This document shows positions 12,457 through 12,773 of a stretch of 12,773 nucleotides of DNA, in pieces. The notes under the pieces were generated by a model. It was given only the letters and a program-made list of their open reading frames with translations. It was not told the DNA's origin and made no database searches. This DNA is from DASXTS01 sp036505275 (lineage in GTDB: Bacteria > Actinomycetota > Actinomycetes > Mycobacteriales > Pseudonocardiaceae): assembly GCA_036505275.1 (NCBI GenBank), contig DASXTS010000352.1:1-12773 (forward strand), in the 5' to 3' direction. Positions within the stretch are counted from its first letter, which is position 1; every line of letters starts with the position of its first letter. The position numbers and the translations under genes were made by a program.

Positions 12457-12773
12457 TCAGGCCTCGGCGAGCAGCGCGTCGAGCTTGTCGTAGCCCTCGA
12501 TCACGCCGACCTCCATGCCGCTGGCCATGATCGCGTCGCGGCCCTCCATGGTGTCCACGACCGAGAGCGACGTGATCCGGGTGCGGCCGTCGCCGAGATC
12601 GTCGAAGGTCACCGTCTCCAGGCAGACCCCGTCCGGCACGCCCTCGTATGTGAACGTCTGCACCAGCCGCGCGTCCGGCCGCACCTCATGGAAGGAGCCG
12701 TAGAAGCTGGCGATCTCCTCGTCCTCGCTCAATGCCGAGTACCGGTAGCTGCCCCCCGTTCGCGCGTCCCACA
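12457..12773 (-). CDS. SRPBCC/AHSA1-like domain protein (5' end outside window)
   Basis: About 104 C-terminal residues of an AHSA1-type SRPBCC protein, normally 140-160 residues, so roughly 40 N-terminal residues lie beyond the right edge. The visible part starts WDARTGGSYRY, followed by FYGSFHEVRPDARLVQTFTY, GVCLETVTFDDLGDGRTRIT, then MEGRDAIMASGMEVGVIEGY and the last helix KLDALLAEA. The F-HEV-P-LVQTF and RD-ML/IMASGME-GV patterns are typical of this group, which binds small hydrophobic ligands and often accompanies ArsR-type regulators. None is visible here. A TTG at 12732 is in frame but internal, because the conserved WD-RTGG-Y strand precedes it. The stop lies 53 bp from the nested inverted repeat. 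Confidence 0.88.
   Translation of the reverse strand, partial: WDARTGGSYRYSALSEDEEIASFYGSFHEVRPDARLVQTFTYEGVPDGVCLETVTFDDLGDGRTRITSLSVVDTMEGRDAIMASGMEVGVIEGYDKLDALLAEA

Overview
The window is high-GC DNA from an actinomycete, most likely a filamentous member of the Pseudonocardiaceae or a close relative (inference). The lineage markers are a 13E12/DUF222-type HNH nuclease, an ShbA/SigD-type sigma factor, a DinB-fold protein of the mycothiol-dependent isomerase family, an F420/NADP reductase-like dehydrogenase, an ECF42 sigma factor with its DGPF partner, GTG starts and apparently leaderless promoters. No phage, IS, tRNA, rRNA or CRISPR element was seen.

Layout. Positions 1-674 (+) hold the C-terminal end of the HNH nuclease and a small SRPBCC protein. 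Positions 683-4338 (-) form one tightly packed block, in transcription order: an ShbA/SigD-like sigma factor, a small HTH-TOBE (Mop-type) protein, then modA, modB and modC. Junctions are 11 bp, 0 bp (TGAATG), 13 bp and a 4-bp ATGA overlap. This is a complete molybdate ABC importer with a probable molybdate-sensing regulator, placed unusually behind a sigma factor and with no anti-sigma gene beside it. A 328-bp gene-free stretch (4339-4666) separates it from a divergent pair (4667-5646, +): an MmcQ/YjbR-family protein and a chloramphenicol-phosphotransferase-like P-loop kinase that share a GTGA start/stop.

Positions 5680-6203 (-) are the C-terminal half of a SAM methyltransferase, cut off exactly where a degenerate 21-23 bp tandem repeat (6200-6372) begins. 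Behind it lies the ECF42 sigma factor/DGPF pair (6387-8055, -), with a possible autoregulated promoter and a hairpin leader. Next come, all on -, a mycothiol-dependent-isomerase-family protein, an MFS exporter with a palindromic operator at its promoter, and a cation-dependent O-methyltransferase (10425-11093). The O-methyltransferase diverges from a TfoX-N protein across only 20 bp. The TfoX-N gene in turn ends inside the same CTAG as the convergent NADP/F420 reductase-like gene (11515-12165, -). The last intergenic stretch (12166-12456) carries a coding-like remnant and a striking 75-bp nested inverted repeat. The window closes in an AHSA1-type SRPBCC gene that runs off the edge.

Most genes are ordinary accessory or housekeeping actinobacterial functions. 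The items most worth a second look are the sigma factor-molybdate operon, the methyltransferase broken at a minisatellite, the ECF42 promoter candidate and the nested inverted repeat.
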